Of a DNA stretch of 64,000 bases, positions 51,796 through 61,124 are shown piece after piece (the stretch's first letter is position 1; every line of letters begins with the position of its first letter). The notes below the pieces were generated by a model. The model ran no database searches, had not been told where the DNA came from, and saw only the letters and a list, made by a program, of their open reading frames with translations. This DNA comes from GCA-2712985 sp964515905 (lineage in GTDB: Bacteria > Pseudomonadota > Alphaproteobacteria > UBA7887), in assembly GCA_964515905.1 (NCBI GenBank), contig CAZEWK010000095.1, forward strand, positions 62,001 to 126,000. The letters are read 5' to 3'. The position numbers were made by a program, and so were the translations under genes.

Positions 51796-53271
51796 ATGTC
51801 CGCCTTCTCCAATCCAATATGCACAGACCCCTTCAATGACGACAAATTACGTGAGGAATGCGGAGTATTCGGTATTTTTGGGCATCCCGACGCATCTGTT
51901 CATACTGCTTTGGGTTTACACGCGTTGCAGCATAGAGGCCAAGAAGCAGCCGGCATAGTCAGTTTCGATGGCAGTCATTTTCACAGCCATCGGAGTTTGG
52001 GTAATGTCGGAGATCACTTTTCCAATGTTAACGTTATTGGGCAACTGAGTGGTTATGCGGCTATAGGTCATGTGCGCTATTCTACCAGTGGTGAAACCGT
52101 ACTTCGTAATGTCCAGCCCTTATTCGCTGATCTTGCTGGAGGGGGGCTTGCTATTGCTCACAATGGCAATATCACAAATGCTAAAGGGCTTCGGCGTGAG
52201 TTAGAGCGGCGGGGCTCGATATTCCAATCTACCATGGATACGGAGGTAATAGTTCACCTAATTGCTACTGGGCATAAAACCAGATTTATCGACAAGTTGA
52301 TTGATGGGCTGCACCTTTTAAGAGGGGCGTATGCTCTAGTAATCCAAACAGACGAAGCGCTAATTGGAGCGAGGGACCCGCACGGAGTTCGACCGTTGGT
52401 ATTGGGAGAATTAGATGGGGCCCATATTTTGTGCTCGGAAAGTTGTGCATTAGACATTATAGGGGCCAAATTTATTAGAGACATTCGTGCTGGTGAGGTG
52501 GTTATAATTGATCGAAGTGGTGTGCAAAGCCAACACCCATTCGGGCGGGGTATAGGGCAACGGTTTTGCGTTTTTGAGTATATTTATTTTTCCCGTCCCG
52601 ATAGCCTTGTTGAAGGTGTCAATGTTTATGACGCACGGAAGAGTATTGGTGCTGAACTGGCCCGTGAGCATGGTGTTGAGGCCGATGTTGTTGTTCCCGT
52701 GCCCGATTCTGGTGTGCCTGGAGCAATTGGGTTTTCGGAGGAATCAGGAATCAGGTTTGATCTAGGTATTATTCGAAACCACTATGTCGGACGCACATTC
52801 ATTGAGCCCTCAGATTCCATTCGGCATCTAGGGGTTCGTTTGAAACACAATGCTAATCGGACTGCTTTGTCCGGTAAGCGTGTAGTTCTAGTTGATGATT
52901 CTATAGTGCGTGGGACGACATCGACAAAAATAGTTGAACTTGTCAGGGCTGCCGGGGCTACGGAGGTGCATATGCGAATTGCAAGTCCACCTACTACCCA
53001 CTCCTGCTTTTATGGAGTGGATACTCCAGATCGAGATCAGCTGTTAGCGTCTCAGATGGACATTTCAAAGATGGCGTCGCATATCGGTGCTGATAGCCTC
53101 GCATTTATTTCAATAGACGGTATGTATCGGGCGATGGGCCATACGAAACGTAATCCTGAAAAACCACAATTTTGCGACGCTTGCTTTACGGGTGAGTATC
53201 CAATTGAGCTTACGGATCAAATCGGTGGTGAGGATATTACTCAGTTATCACTATTAGATGAGGGGACATAA
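51796..53271 (+). CDS. purF: Amidophosphoribosyltransferase
   Basis: PurF makes phosphoribosylamine, the committed step of purine synthesis. The 491-aa precursor has a 21-residue propeptide ending before Cys22 (EECGVFGIFGH), the N-terminal nucleophile of the glutaminase domain. The phosphoribosyltransferase motif VVLVDDSIVRGTTS follows. The late CDACF pair with other cysteines matches the [4Fe-4S] B. subtilis-like type. Its ATG follows the cvpA stop with no gap. Confidence 0.97.
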   Translation: MSAFSNPICTDPFNDDKLREECGVFGIFGHPDASVHTALGLHALQHRGQEAAGIVSFDGSHFHSHRSLGNVGDHFSNVNVIGQLSGYAAIGHVRYSTSGETVLRNVQPLFADLAGGGLAIAHNGNITNAKGLRRELERRGSIFQSTMDTEVIVHLIATGHKTRFIDKLIDGLHLLRGAYALVIQTDEALIGARDPHGVRPLVLGELDGAHILCSESCALDIIGAKFIRDIRAGEVVIIDRSGVQSQHPFGRGIGQRFCVFEYIYFSRPDSLVEGVNVYDARKSIGAELAREHGVEADVVVPVPDSGVPGAIGFSEESGIRFDLGIIRNHYVGRTFIEPSDSIRHLGVRLKHNANRTALSGKRVVLVDDSIVRGTTSTKIVELVRAAGATEVHMRIASPPTTHSCFYGVDTPDRDQLLASQMDISKMASHIGADSLAFISIDGMYRAMGHTKRNPEKPQFCDACFTGEYPIELTDQIGGEDITQLSLLDEGT

Positions 53272-53277
53272 GGGCTC

Positions 53278-53988
53278 GTGCGTCTCAAAGGCCGTATAGC
53301 ATTAGTGACTGGAGCTTCAAGAGGGATTGGCCGTGCTGTAGCTCTCAAGTTTGCCGAGGAGGGGGCTCACGTGGTTTCTGTAGCAAGGAATACGGAAGGG
53401 TTAGAATCCCTCGATGACAGTATTCGGCAGATAGGCGGTCAATCAACATTGGTGCCGTTAGACGTGACGGACGGTAGCGGCCTAGACCGCCTCGCAGAGA
53501 ATCTATTTAACCGACATGGTAGACTAGATATTTTAGTTGGCAACGCAGCAAATTTGGGGGTCCTGGGCCCAGTTTGGCATGTTACACCAAATGTTTGGGA
53601 TCGAGTGATAAATGTGAATTTAAGCGCCAATTGGAATTTAATAAAAAGTTTTGACCCATTGCTAAGAGCCTCTAGTTCGGGCCGTGTCGTTTTTGTTACT
53701 TCTCGGGTTGGTCACGATGTCATACCATATTGGGGTCCCTACGCGGTGAGTAAGGCGGGTCTGGAAATGTTGGCAAGACTATATGCAGAAGAAACGAAGC
53801 AGTCTAACATTCGAGTAAACATAGTCGATCCTGGGGCGGTTCGGACTTCAATGCGCGCCACAGCTATGCCTGGAGAGGATCCAAACAGTCTTCCGTTACC
53901 TGCAGAAATAGCTGATTTATTTGTTGATCTTTCGTCACCTGAATTCGTTTGTCATGGCGGCACTATAAACGCCCAGGGAAAAACCTAG
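53278..53988 (+). CDS. Short-chain dehydrogenase/reductase
   Basis: A 236-aa SDR with the cofactor motif VTGASRGIGRAVAL, VGNAANLGVLGPV in place of the usual NNAG, catalytic Ser in VFVTSRVG, and YAVSKAGLEML with the Tyr/Lys pair. It begins at GTG 6 bases after purF and often follows purF in alphaproteobacteria. The substrate is not known from sequence. It overlaps the convergent der gene by 4 bases. Confidence 0.9.
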   Translation: MRLKGRIALVTGASRGIGRAVALKFAEEGAHVVSVARNTEGLESLDDSIRQIGGQSTLVPLDVTDGSGLDRLAENLFNRHGRLDILVGNAANLGVLGPVWHVTPNVWDRVINVNLSANWNLIKSFDPLLRASSSGRVVFVTSRVGHDVIPYWGPYAVSKAGLEMLARLYAEETKQSNIRVNIVDPGAVRTSMRATAMPGEDPNSLPLPAEIADLFVDLSSPEFVCHGGTINAQGKT

Positions 53989-55328
53989 TCATTTTTTACG
54001 TAGGGGTTCCGTCCGCTTTTCAAGAAAATACGGATTGGGACCCCATGGAAGTCAAAACTAGCACGAAGTTCATTGGTTAGATATCGCCGGTAAGATTCCG
54101 GCAACTTTTTTGGGCGATTGCTAAAGATTACGAACCGCGGTGGTCGGTTAGCGTATTGCGAAATATAACGCATTTTAACTAATTTTCTATTAGCAAGTGG
54201 TGGTGGGTGACGACTGATAGTTGCCGCCAGCCATTGATTTAGTAAAGCGGTCGGTATCCTGCGACACCATTGTTTGTAAATCTCAAAGACCGCGGTCATC
54301 AGCTGATCAATTCCGTCGCCATTGATCGCTGAGCAAGTGATCAACGGTATATTTCCCAACTGAGGTAGTGACTTTTTAATTTCTTGTAAGAGTTTTTTAC
54401 TGGTCGACGCACGTTGATGCACTAGATCCCACTTGTTAGCGCAAATTACTAATCCTCTACCTTCTGAAGTAACGTGTTCCGCTATCGTCACATCTTGACG
54501 AGACGGCTTCTGGGTAGCATCTAACATCAAAACTACTATATCCGAGTATCTGATAGTTTGGATTGTGTCTGCAAACGATAACTTCTCGATTGAATCTTGG
54601 ATTTGCGGTTTTCGACGAAGTCCGGCGGTGTCTACCAATCGAAAATTACGCTCATTATATCGCCAATCAACATGGATTGAATCGTGGGTAACACCCGGTT
54701 CTGGACCGGTTAGTGCTCGAGATTCACCCACCAATGAATTGAATAGGGTCGATTTACCTGTGTTGGGACGTCCAACAATAGACAAATTTAACAATTTTTC
54801 AGGTTTAGAGAACTTTATGGCATCTTTGTGTGAATTGACCGGAATTTCACTAATCCTATCTAACAGATCAGTGATTCCGTCCCCGTGTTCTGCGGATAGA
54901 GCTATTGGATCACCAAAACCTAGTCCAAAGGCTTCATAAATGGTAGCGTCGGCAACACTGCTTTCAGCCTTGTTTACTACAACTATAGCTATTTTGCCGC
55001 TGCGACGCACTAATTCGGCATAGTGCCGATCCATCGGGGTTAATCCGATTCTTCCATCAATAACAATTAGGTTGGCTGTGGCACGGTTTATGGCAGTCAA
55101 TGTCTGCTCACGCATGCGTCCAACTAGGGAGCAATCATTACCTTCCTCTAGGCCAGCTGTATCAACCAGATTAAAGCGCAAATTTCCATATTCTATAGTT
55201 GTTTCGCGTCGGTCTCTTGTTACTCCGGGTCTAGAATCTACTAAAGCAAGTTTTTTCCCCGCCAGGCGATTGAAAAGTGTCGACTTTCCAACGTTTGGTC
55301 GTCCAATTATGGCAATAGTAATAGACAT
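53985..55328 (-). CDS. der: Ribosome biogenesis GTPase Der (EngA)
   Basis: Der has two tandem GTPase domains and acts in 50S maturation. The 447-aa protein has GRPNVGKSTLFNRL near residues 8-21 and GRPNTGKSTLFNSL in the second domain. DTAGLEEG and DTAGLRRK are the G3 motifs, and a C-terminal KH-like domain ends the chain. It lies immediately downstream of bamB on the same strand, the standard bamB-der order. Confidence 0.98.
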   Translation of the reverse strand: MSITIAIIGRPNVGKSTLFNRLAGKKLALVDSRPGVTRDRRETTIEYGNLRFNLVDTAGLEEGNDCSLVGRMREQTLTAINRATANLIVIDGRIGLTPMDRHYAELVRRSGKIAIVVVNKAESSVADATIYEAFGLGFGDPIALSAEHGDGITDLLDRISEIPVNSHKDAIKFSKPEKLLNLSIVGRPNTGKSTLFNSLVGESRALTGPEPGVTHDSIHVDWRYNERNFRLVDTAGLRRKPQIQDSIEKLSFADTIQTIRYSDIVVLMLDATQKPSRQDVTIAEHVTSEGRGLVICANKWDLVHQRASTSKKLLQEIKKSLPQLGNIPLITCSAINGDGIDQLMTAVFEIYKQWCRRIPTALLNQWLAATISRHPPPLANRKLVKMRYISQYANRPPRFVIFSNRPKKLPESYRRYLTNELRASFDFHGVPIRIFLKSGRNPYVKND

Positions 55329-55351
55329 ATGGCATGTTCACATAGTCTGTA

Positions 55352-56683
55352 TTAGCGCAGGGCTATAACTTTGGCATCTGACGTAAGAATATATAAGGTC
55401 TCGTCTGCTACTATCGGAGGGACTCGTATCCCATCTCGTAATTTAATGCTCCCAAGCATGCGTCCAGTATACGGGGACACGGAACGAACTTCTCCATGGC
55501 TGCTTGCCATGATGAGGCGGTCGCCAAGGAGAATGGGGCGAGTCCAGTCGATTGGGTCTTCTTGATCGTCAGGGTTTAGGTAATCAGGAACAGGAGAAAC
55601 CCAGCGTATCCGGCCATCAGTGGTTTGTATACATACAAGATTATTGTTTGCGGTTGTCAGAAATAAGTAATTACCAGCTAACCAAGGTGTGCTAGTTCCA
55701 GAAATTTCTTGTTCCCAAATTCTTAAACCAGAATAGAGATCAATAGCAACAAGTCGACCACTATGACTAATCGAATAAACCGTGTTGTTATGGACGACCG
55801 GACTGGCATCAATGTCATTTAGGACGGTGCTTGCGCCCAGGCGACCTTGAATGGTCAGTGTATCACTCCAAGAGATCCTTCCATTTTCAACCCGCATTGC
55901 GAAGAGCTCTCCCGAGGAATATGGAACTATTACCATGTCCCCGGCGATAGCCGGCGTCGCCGTTCCCAGGAGGCCTGCAGTTTCTGCAATGCCAGCGTGC
56001 TCCCATAAGGTATTCCCATCACGGTAATTGAGAGCATAAAGTTTATTATCCACAGTGACTATAAATACGCGTCCGTCGTCAACAACCGGAGGGCTTCTGA
56101 TTGGTGCTCCTAGTCGACGCCACCAATAAATCCCACCATTCAAGGGATTGAGAGCCAGTGCGTAGCCATACGGTGTACTTACATAGAGAGTTTCTTGATT
56201 GTATGCTAGGCCGCCTCCAAGTGCGCCTTCGACATTCTCCGCTTTTGGAACGGTATTTGCTTGCCAGAGTGTTTCCCCAGTTATCAAGTGTGTAGCTGTT
56301 ACAACGTTGCGTGAATCTATAGTAAATAGTATTTGTTCGGCTATGACCGGTGGAGATAGTATAAGATTTTCTTTTGTTTCTCCCGATCCAACATCCCGTG
56401 ACCACATCGGTTCAAGGGGTCCTTTAGCTGCTAGATGTTGCATTACATGGGGGGCATTTCCCCCAATTTGCGGCCAGTTTAGATTTACATGAGGTCGCGG
56501 CAAGCTCACGGCTTGATTGGAAATTTCTGGATCTGGTTCCAGTAAACTGTCTAGAGCAAGAACAGATATCCGTTTTCCGGGCAGACGTACTTCCTCTGGT
56601 CCAGTTCCAATGATCTCTCTTACGGTATCACACCCGGTTAATGTAAAGATTAGAAGTAATCCGGCAAAAATCCATCTAGCCAT
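55352..56683 (-). CDS. bamB: Outer-membrane assembly lipoprotein BamB
   Basis: BamB is the beta-propeller lipoprotein of the BAM complex that assists barrel insertion. The 443-aa precursor has a signal peptide (WIFAGLLLIFTLTGC) with Cys18 as the lipid anchor. PQQ-type blade repeats follow, e.g. VTATHLITGETLWQANT, ALNPLNGGIYWWRRLGAP and YALNYRDGNTLWEHAG. It sits 11 bases downstream of the TPR gene and 23 upstream of der. Confidence 0.93.
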   Translation of the reverse strand: MARWIFAGLLLIFTLTGCDTVREIIGTGPEEVRLPGKRISVLALDSLLEPDPEISNQAVSLPRPHVNLNWPQIGGNAPHVMQHLAAKGPLEPMWSRDVGSGETKENLILSPPVIAEQILFTIDSRNVVTATHLITGETLWQANTVPKAENVEGALGGGLAYNQETLYVSTPYGYALALNPLNGGIYWWRRLGAPIRSPPVVDDGRVFIVTVDNKLYALNYRDGNTLWEHAGIAETAGLLGTATPAIAGDMVIVPYSSGELFAMRVENGRISWSDTLTIQGRLGASTVLNDIDASPVVHNNTVYSISHSGRLVAIDLYSGLRIWEQEISGTSTPWLAGNYLFLTTANNNLVCIQTTDGRIRWVSPVPDYLNPDDQEDPIDWTRPILLGDRLIMASSHGEVRSVSPYTGRMLGSIKLRDGIRVPPIVADETLYILTSDAKVIALR

Positions 56684-56694
56684 ATCGAATCACT

Positions 56695-57348
56695 TTATTC
56701 CGGATTTTGATAAAGAGTTCCCGCAATTTGGCTGGCCCGAGACCGGACCCCCGGTGGGGATGCTGGATCACCAATAAGAGTGAGAAATATTTGTCGTGCG
56801 TCATTCATGTTGCCGATCTTTAGCAACGCCAAAGCACGCAATTCAAGAGCTAAGTGCCTCCAGGGACCCTCACCTTCACTAATATCTAGCAGACGTTTAT
56901 CGGCTTCCGCGGCACGGTTATTATTAATCTCATGAATAGCGGCTAAGACGTTTGCCAATTGACCAATAATGTCACCCGCCCCAGCGTTATTTGCAAGTTC
57001 ATCATATAGTGAAATAGCTCCGTCGTGGTCGTTAGTATCAAGCAAAACGGCAGCTTTTTGGAGTTGTGCGAGCTGTCCATAGCCATGCCCCGCGTCCGCT
57101 GTTAGCTCCGAGAAAAGTTTAGATGCTTCTTGGTGCTGTTCGAGCTGGAATAGTTCGATGGCATTAGAAAACCGTCCTCCGTCGGCTAATGAGCGTTGTG
57201 TCCCGAAGTAATCCCATGCGGCGTGGCCAGCTGTTCCCAGTACGATGATGGCCAGGCTGGCTAAAAAATAGCGCCCATACCGATTCCATAGCCTTGATAC
57301 CTGCTCTTGTCGAACTTCTTCGTCCACCTCATTGAAGATGTCGCCCAC
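56695..57348 (-). CDS. YfgM/Ancillary SecYEG translocon-like TPR membrane protein
   Basis: The 217-aa protein has a short cytoplasmic N-terminus (GDIFNEVDEEVRQEQVSRLW), one membrane helix (YFLASLAIIVLGTAGHAAWDY), and TPR-like helices in the periplasm (FSNAIELFQLEQHQEASKLF, AAVLLDTNDHDGAISLYDEL). E. coli YfgM, encoded beside bamB, has the same layout and links SecYEG to periplasmic chaperones. GTG at 57348 is taken as start because GGGGTGAG precedes it; a longer ATG frame would add 20 atypical residues. Confidence 0.85.
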   Translation of the reverse strand: MGDIFNEVDEEVRQEQVSRLWNRYGRYFLASLAIIVLGTAGHAAWDYFGTQRSLADGGRFSNAIELFQLEQHQEASKLFSELTADAGHGYGQLAQLQKAAVLLDTNDHDGAISLYDELANNAGAGDIIGQLANVLAAIHEINNNRAAEADKRLLDISEGEGPWRHLALELRALALLKIGNMNDARQIFLTLIGDPASPPGVRSRASQIAGTLYQNPE

Positions 57349-57551
57349 AAGACTCACCCCATAATTTACCCAGAAAAGGCCGATAACATACCTCTCTGCG
57401 GAAGGCATGGCAAACTTATCTGTGGCTAAATCGTGTCCTAAACAGTCAATTCCTCAGGTTTCGTTGACGTTTTATTACAGGACGTTAACATATATGTGTC
57501 AGGGCAAGGGAAAGCGCAAGATGAAAGCGGCAACCATGCGAGAAGAATTAA

Positions 57552-57887
57552 ATGGGTGAGGTAATTCTACTGTCTGGCTGGCGTCGCCGGGGCCGTGCTG
57601 TGTATTTCAGTCGTGGCGAGCTTCAGTTACTCCTGCGGCTGTTTAGTAAGCATGTTGAGTGCGGGGAGTGGCTGGATTATAGCATAGACACAAATGAACG
57701 CTCTGCAGTGTTCTGCGTATATCGGCGTGCCCATGACGCACCACTTCATGAAATTCACAAGATTCGTTCGGATTCGAACGTGGCACCTCATTTTTTGACA
57801 GTAACAGGGGGAGCTGCTGTAAAGCGTGCACGCCAGCTCGAGCACTTGTTGAGAATGTTTGAGCCGCCCCTAAGGGCGGTTCCATAG
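57552..57887 (+). CDS. DUF2794 domain protein
   Basis: A 111-aa soluble protein starting MGEVILLSGW with FSRGELQLLLRLFSKHVECGEWLDYSID, the signature of the alphaproteobacteria-restricted DUF2794 family. GAGAAGAA precedes the ATG. It is divergent from the TPR gene. No molecular role is known to me. The rest of the protein is basic, with VKRARQLEHLLRMFEP near the end. Confidence 0.9.
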   Translation: MGEVILLSGWRRRGRAVYFSRGELQLLLRLFSKHVECGEWLDYSIDTNERSAVFCVYRRAHDAPLHEIHKIRSDSNVAPHFLTVTGGAAVKRARQLEHLLRMFEPPLRAVP

Positions 57888-57949
57888 TTAGGGGATCATT
57901 AGCCTTCCGGCTGCGAAATCTTGGGTCCGTATTACTATTATAAATAAGT

Positions 57950-58135
57950 GGGACCTCGAATCAGACTTAATTATGCTAGCCATGTCGGTACTTTAGGAGG
58001 GTCTATTCGACCTATGCTGGAATTACACGGCGATCATTTGGCATTTTCAAATCTCACCTAAATCTAAAGCAGGTAAAAGAGCGTCGCTAGCCGACCTCGG
58101 TAGATGGGGATTCCCCGCAGTAGGGTCCCTTTTTT
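57950..58135 (+). ncRNA. Candidate small RNA, about 185 nt
   Basis: GGGACC (57950-57955) is complementary to GGTCCC (58124-58129), which is followed at once by six Ts. Inside, two copies of the self-complementary GCTAGC (57977-57982 and 58086-58091) could pair and extend the closing helix, with a small GGGG-ATT-CCCC hairpin on the 3' side. The arrangement recalls a rod-shaped RNA. An AT-rich TATAAA-like stretch at 57939 could be a -10, though no good -35 is present. The 390-base gap between DUF2794 and the dehydrogenase otherwise holds no gene. Confidence 0.25.
58106..58135 (+). terminator. Likely rho-independent terminator
   Basis: GGGGA (58106-58110) can pair with TCCC (58126-58129), and CCC with GGG inside (loop GCAGTA, TTC bulge), followed by TTTTTT (58130-58135). 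It would end either the DUF2794 transcript or a small RNA starting near 57950. The stem is short and bulged, so strength is moderate. Confidence 0.5.
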
Positions 58136-58278
58136 ACCTTCTGTACACGTGCTTTTTGCTGGACCAGATCTAAGTTGGGTTTCCGTCACCTTATTGTACT
58201 TAGGCTTCTCTTCAACTAATTTGGGTTAGGATCCGAGAGGAATTCTTTAACAATAATGTGAAGAAATTAGCTAGAACA

Positions 58279-59253
58279 ATGAAAATTGCCTACTTAATAA
58301 AAGTACGTCCGGACCTTAAGGAGATAGTTCCAAGCGATGTAGACCGCTACGTTCAAATTTTTGCGAACCAGGACGGAGTTTATGAAACGAAAGACCTCGA
58401 TAAGGTTTCTGAGGTAGATGCATTTATAATTAGTATGGAACCCGTCAACGAGCAAATACTAGCGGCTGCGGAAAATCTTAAGATAGTGCAACGCCTTGGT
58501 GTGGGCTATGAGACCATTGATTTGCAGGCGACAGCAAACCGTCAGATTCCTGCTTGTAATATAGATGGCGTTAATAAAGAGGCTGTTGCCGAGCATAATA
58601 TGGCCCTAATTCTGGCTTTAGCGAAAAAACTACCTCAGGCTATTGATTTTACACAGCAAGCAAATTGGGCCGCAGCTCGCGATTTGACCCAAAGAGCTTT
58701 TGAATTAAAAGGATGCAAGTTGGGTATTATTGGTTTTGGAGATACCGGCTCCTCTCTGGCAAAGCGAGCAAGTGCGTTTGAGATGCAGATTATTTACAAT
58801 GAAATTCGCAGTATCAATGAGGATATAGCCCGGGAACTTAATGCGACACATGTCAGTAAAGAAGAGCTTTTCCATGAAGCGGATATTATATGTATTTGTA
58901 CCGATCTGAACGATAGCACTAAAGGAATGATTAATTCTGACGCACTTACGCTTATGCGGCCACACACCACTTTTTTATGTTGTGCGCGTGGGGGTATTGT
59001 GGATGAGGATGCACTGGCAGTTGCTTTAAAAACGGGGCAGATTGCTCAAGCTGGTATAGATGTTTTTGATATAGAGCCGATTACTGCAAGTAATCCTCTC
59101 ATCGGGCTTCCTAATTGTCTTGTTACGTCCCACGTTGCTGGAGTTACCCATCCAACTGCAATGAGAACTTGGGAGTGGGCGCATGACAACGTTCGTGCAG
59201 TCGTTTTGCGCGGAGAGCGCCCTAAATGGATTAAGAATGGGGTGAATAGCTAA
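58279..59253 (+). CDS. D-isomer-specific 2-hydroxyacid dehydrogenase
   Basis: An NAD-dependent dehydrogenase of the phosphoglycerate/glyoxylate-reductase type, 324 aa. VQRLGVGYETIDL precedes the nucleotide-binding KLGIIGFGDTGSSLAKRA. Catalytic Arg in CARGGIVDEDAL, Glu in DVFDIEP and His in TSHVAG are all present, so it should be active. The ATG at 58279 (MKIAYLIKVRP) is preferred; a GTG 21 bases earlier is in frame. It is convergent with the WYL regulator; its substrate is unknown. Confidence 0.9.
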   Translation: MKIAYLIKVRPDLKEIVPSDVDRYVQIFANQDGVYETKDLDKVSEVDAFIISMEPVNEQILAAAENLKIVQRLGVGYETIDLQATANRQIPACNIDGVNKEAVAEHNMALILALAKKLPQAIDFTQQANWAAARDLTQRAFELKGCKLGIIGFGDTGSSLAKRASAFEMQIIYNEIRSINEDIARELNATHVSKEELFHEADIICICTDLNDSTKGMINSDALTLMRPHTTFLCCARGGIVDEDALAVALKTGQIAQAGIDVFDIEPITASNPLIGLPNCLVTSHVAGVTHPTAMRTWEWAHDNVRAVVLRGERPKWIKNGVNS

Positions 59254-59275
59254 TATTTAAGTTAAATTTCATTTA

Positions 59276-60247
59276 TTATCTTAAAGCCATTTGCAACATA
59301 CAAATGTAGTCACGGTATTCGATTCTGAGTGCCTCTGGTTCTTCAATGAATACATTTCCTAACCAGTCTGGGTGACAAAGTTCGTGGATTAGTTCTCTAT
59401 GACCTTGACAAGTTAAGTAGACTATAAGGTCCCCATTTTTTTGTTTTTTGTGAGATTGGGAAGGATGAAATTTAATTGATTCGGCACGCGTTGCTGATGT
59501 TTTATTGAAACGAAGTTTTATCTTCAGTGTCTCATCACCATGGAAAACTCCGAAACTTTCCGCGACCCAATTTTTAAAATTCCAATCGCGACTTGGACGA
59601 AAATAGGTCCCAGTAAGCTCAGCCGCTTTTATTAAATCTAGTCGGTATGTTATGGGCGGTTTGTCTTCGACTGAAGCTACCAGATATCCAAACCTAGAAA
59701 AAACCATACCCAATGGCCTTATTTTTCGCCAAACAGTTCTTGTTCTATTGTTGGCACGGTATAGGAGGCGCACTTCTTCAAATCCTGACAAAGCTTTTTC
59801 TAGAATTAGCATTAGCTTTTCATTAACCGGGTTACGGGGTCCAACACGGCCGAGATGTGCAGCCCGCTCAATCAAGATTTCTTGATCAATTGCAAGGTGT
59901 TTTAATAGAGGCGCTTGTCCCGCGAGGAGTTTAGTTAGACCTTCTTTTGCTGCACCCTTATGCATCGCTGCTAGGTGTCTTTCCAGAGCAGATCGTTCCG
60001 TTGTTTTTAAATTCAGAATGTTTGAAGGAAGACCATCTAAATGCCATCTCTTTACCAGATGGTGATCTCCTTCCACAACTGACGTTTTGGGTTCTAAACC
60101 CAGTCCGTGAAGACCGGCTAACATCCGTTCGATCGTCTTTCTAGATCGTTCGGTTATCTCTATCATTTGTTTGATAGTGAGGCCAGTCGAGCTTGCCTGG
60201 AGCGCAGTAGCCAGTTCAATTAACGGTATGAGTTTATTGTACGCCAC
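59276..60247 (-). CDS. WYL-domain transcriptional regulator
   Basis: A 323-aa regulator with an N-terminal winged-helix region (LTIKQMIEITERSRKTIERMLAGLHGLG) and a C-terminal WYL-like domain (VRLLYRANNRTRTVWRKIRPLGMVFSRFGYLVASV) plus a WCX-type end. WYL domains sense nucleic-acid or nucleotide ligands and control defence, DNA-damage or metabolic genes. GTG at 60247 is chosen because a TATAAT at 60281-60286 would leave too short a leader for the upstream TTG. It is divergent from the duplicated-module gene. Confidence 0.88.
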   Translation of the reverse strand: MAYNKLIPLIELATALQASSTGLTIKQMIEITERSRKTIERMLAGLHGLGLEPKTSVVEGDHHLVKRWHLDGLPSNILNLKTTERSALERHLAAMHKGAAKEGLTKLLAGQAPLLKHLAIDQEILIERAAHLGRVGPRNPVNEKLMLILEKALSGFEEVRLLYRANNRTRTVWRKIRPLGMVFSRFGYLVASVEDKPPITYRLDLIKAAELTGTYFRPSRDWNFKNWVAESFGVFHGDETLKIKLRFNKTSATRAESIKFHPSQSHKKQKNGDLIVYLTCQGHRELIHELCHPDWLGNVFIEEPEALRIEYRDYICMLQMALR

Positions 60248-60376
60248 TGCTTCGGTTCCATAATACAAAATAGATAATTTATTATACCCCGTTTATTGAC
60301 GTAAAACAGCTATAAATTAGTTTTCTGTCGATGATATTTTTTATTTGGCTTTGATGCTGCGAAAAGGGGAAACGTA

Positions 60377-61108
60377 ATGAACACCTATTTTTTACCAACG
60401 GAGCGTTGTAGGTTTGACCAGGCTAAGAGAAACGCAGATATCCAAGGTTTAGAAATTATAAAAGGAGAAGGCCTGCAATACAGGTGTGAAGGGTTTGGTG
60501 TGCAAGCATACATTTGTGTTGAGAAAGGTTGGGTGCGTGGTGGATGGCAACACGAGGTCGATGACAGCGATACTGTCCAACTAGTTCTCACTCTAATTAC
60601 CAATTGTGAATGGGTAGGAGAATATGATGAGAAGTTTTTCGCTTATCTAAATTGGAACCAACGGGAACGTGTTGCGAGCGCCAATGAGGCGGCACAGGAC
60701 GTTATAGAGATGGCAAAATTAGAGGGATATACTTTAACCGAACAAGAGGCGGTAAAAGATGAAATCCATTATGAATTAAGTGAAAGAAAGAGGTTTGGTG
60801 TTGGAGAAGCACTCCCTCTCGCTGTACCAGTACATGAATTCGACCTTTACGCACCCTCTAAACCATGTCGAATTGATGATGCCCTTGAGAACGCTCGCAT
60901 TGCTGGTCTCTACGTTGATTACCACAAAAGTGGGAAAATTGATTTTAGTTATGGCCCTTTGACTGATGAGCAGGGTTCGGTAACAAATAAACCTGTAGTA
61001 ACAGCACTAATTGAAGATGGTTTTATTAAGGACGCTGCAGTTTACACTTGGTCAACTAACAATAGTAATGAAACCTTGCACGCAATTACCAGATGTACAT
61101 GGTATTAG
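60377..61108 (+). CDS. Unrecognised 243-aa protein with an internally duplicated module
   Basis: I do not recognise the family. Residues 7-37 (start PTERCRFDQAKRNADIQGLE) and 160-191 (start PSKPCRIDDALENARIAGLY) are clearly similar: Pro-x-x-x-Cys-Arg-x-Asp, then a helix with Ala and Asn, then Gly-Leu. A weaker third copy may lie near residue 103 (NEAAQDVIEMAKLEGYTL). No signal peptide or membrane segment is present. AAGGGGAAA precedes the ATG. It diverges from the WYL regulator, which may control it, and is convergent with the pentapeptide gene. Confidence 0.78.
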   Translation: MNTYFLPTERCRFDQAKRNADIQGLEIIKGEGLQYRCEGFGVQAYICVEKGWVRGGWQHEVDDSDTVQLVLTLITNCEWVGEYDEKFFAYLNWNQRERVASANEAAQDVIEMAKLEGYTLTEQEAVKDEIHYELSERKRFGVGEALPLAVPVHEFDLYAPSKPCRIDDALENARIAGLYVDYHKSGKIDFSYGPLTDEQGSVTNKPVVTALIEDGFIKDAAVYTWSTNNSNETLHAITRCTWY

Positions 61109-61124
61109 GGTTGTTGATTCGGTT

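Noticed and set aside
57950..58135. Assignment of the candidate RNA as 6S RNA
   Set aside because: Size and terminal helix fit, but the conserved central-bubble sequences could not be recognised, so only an unnamed ncRNA candidate is reported.
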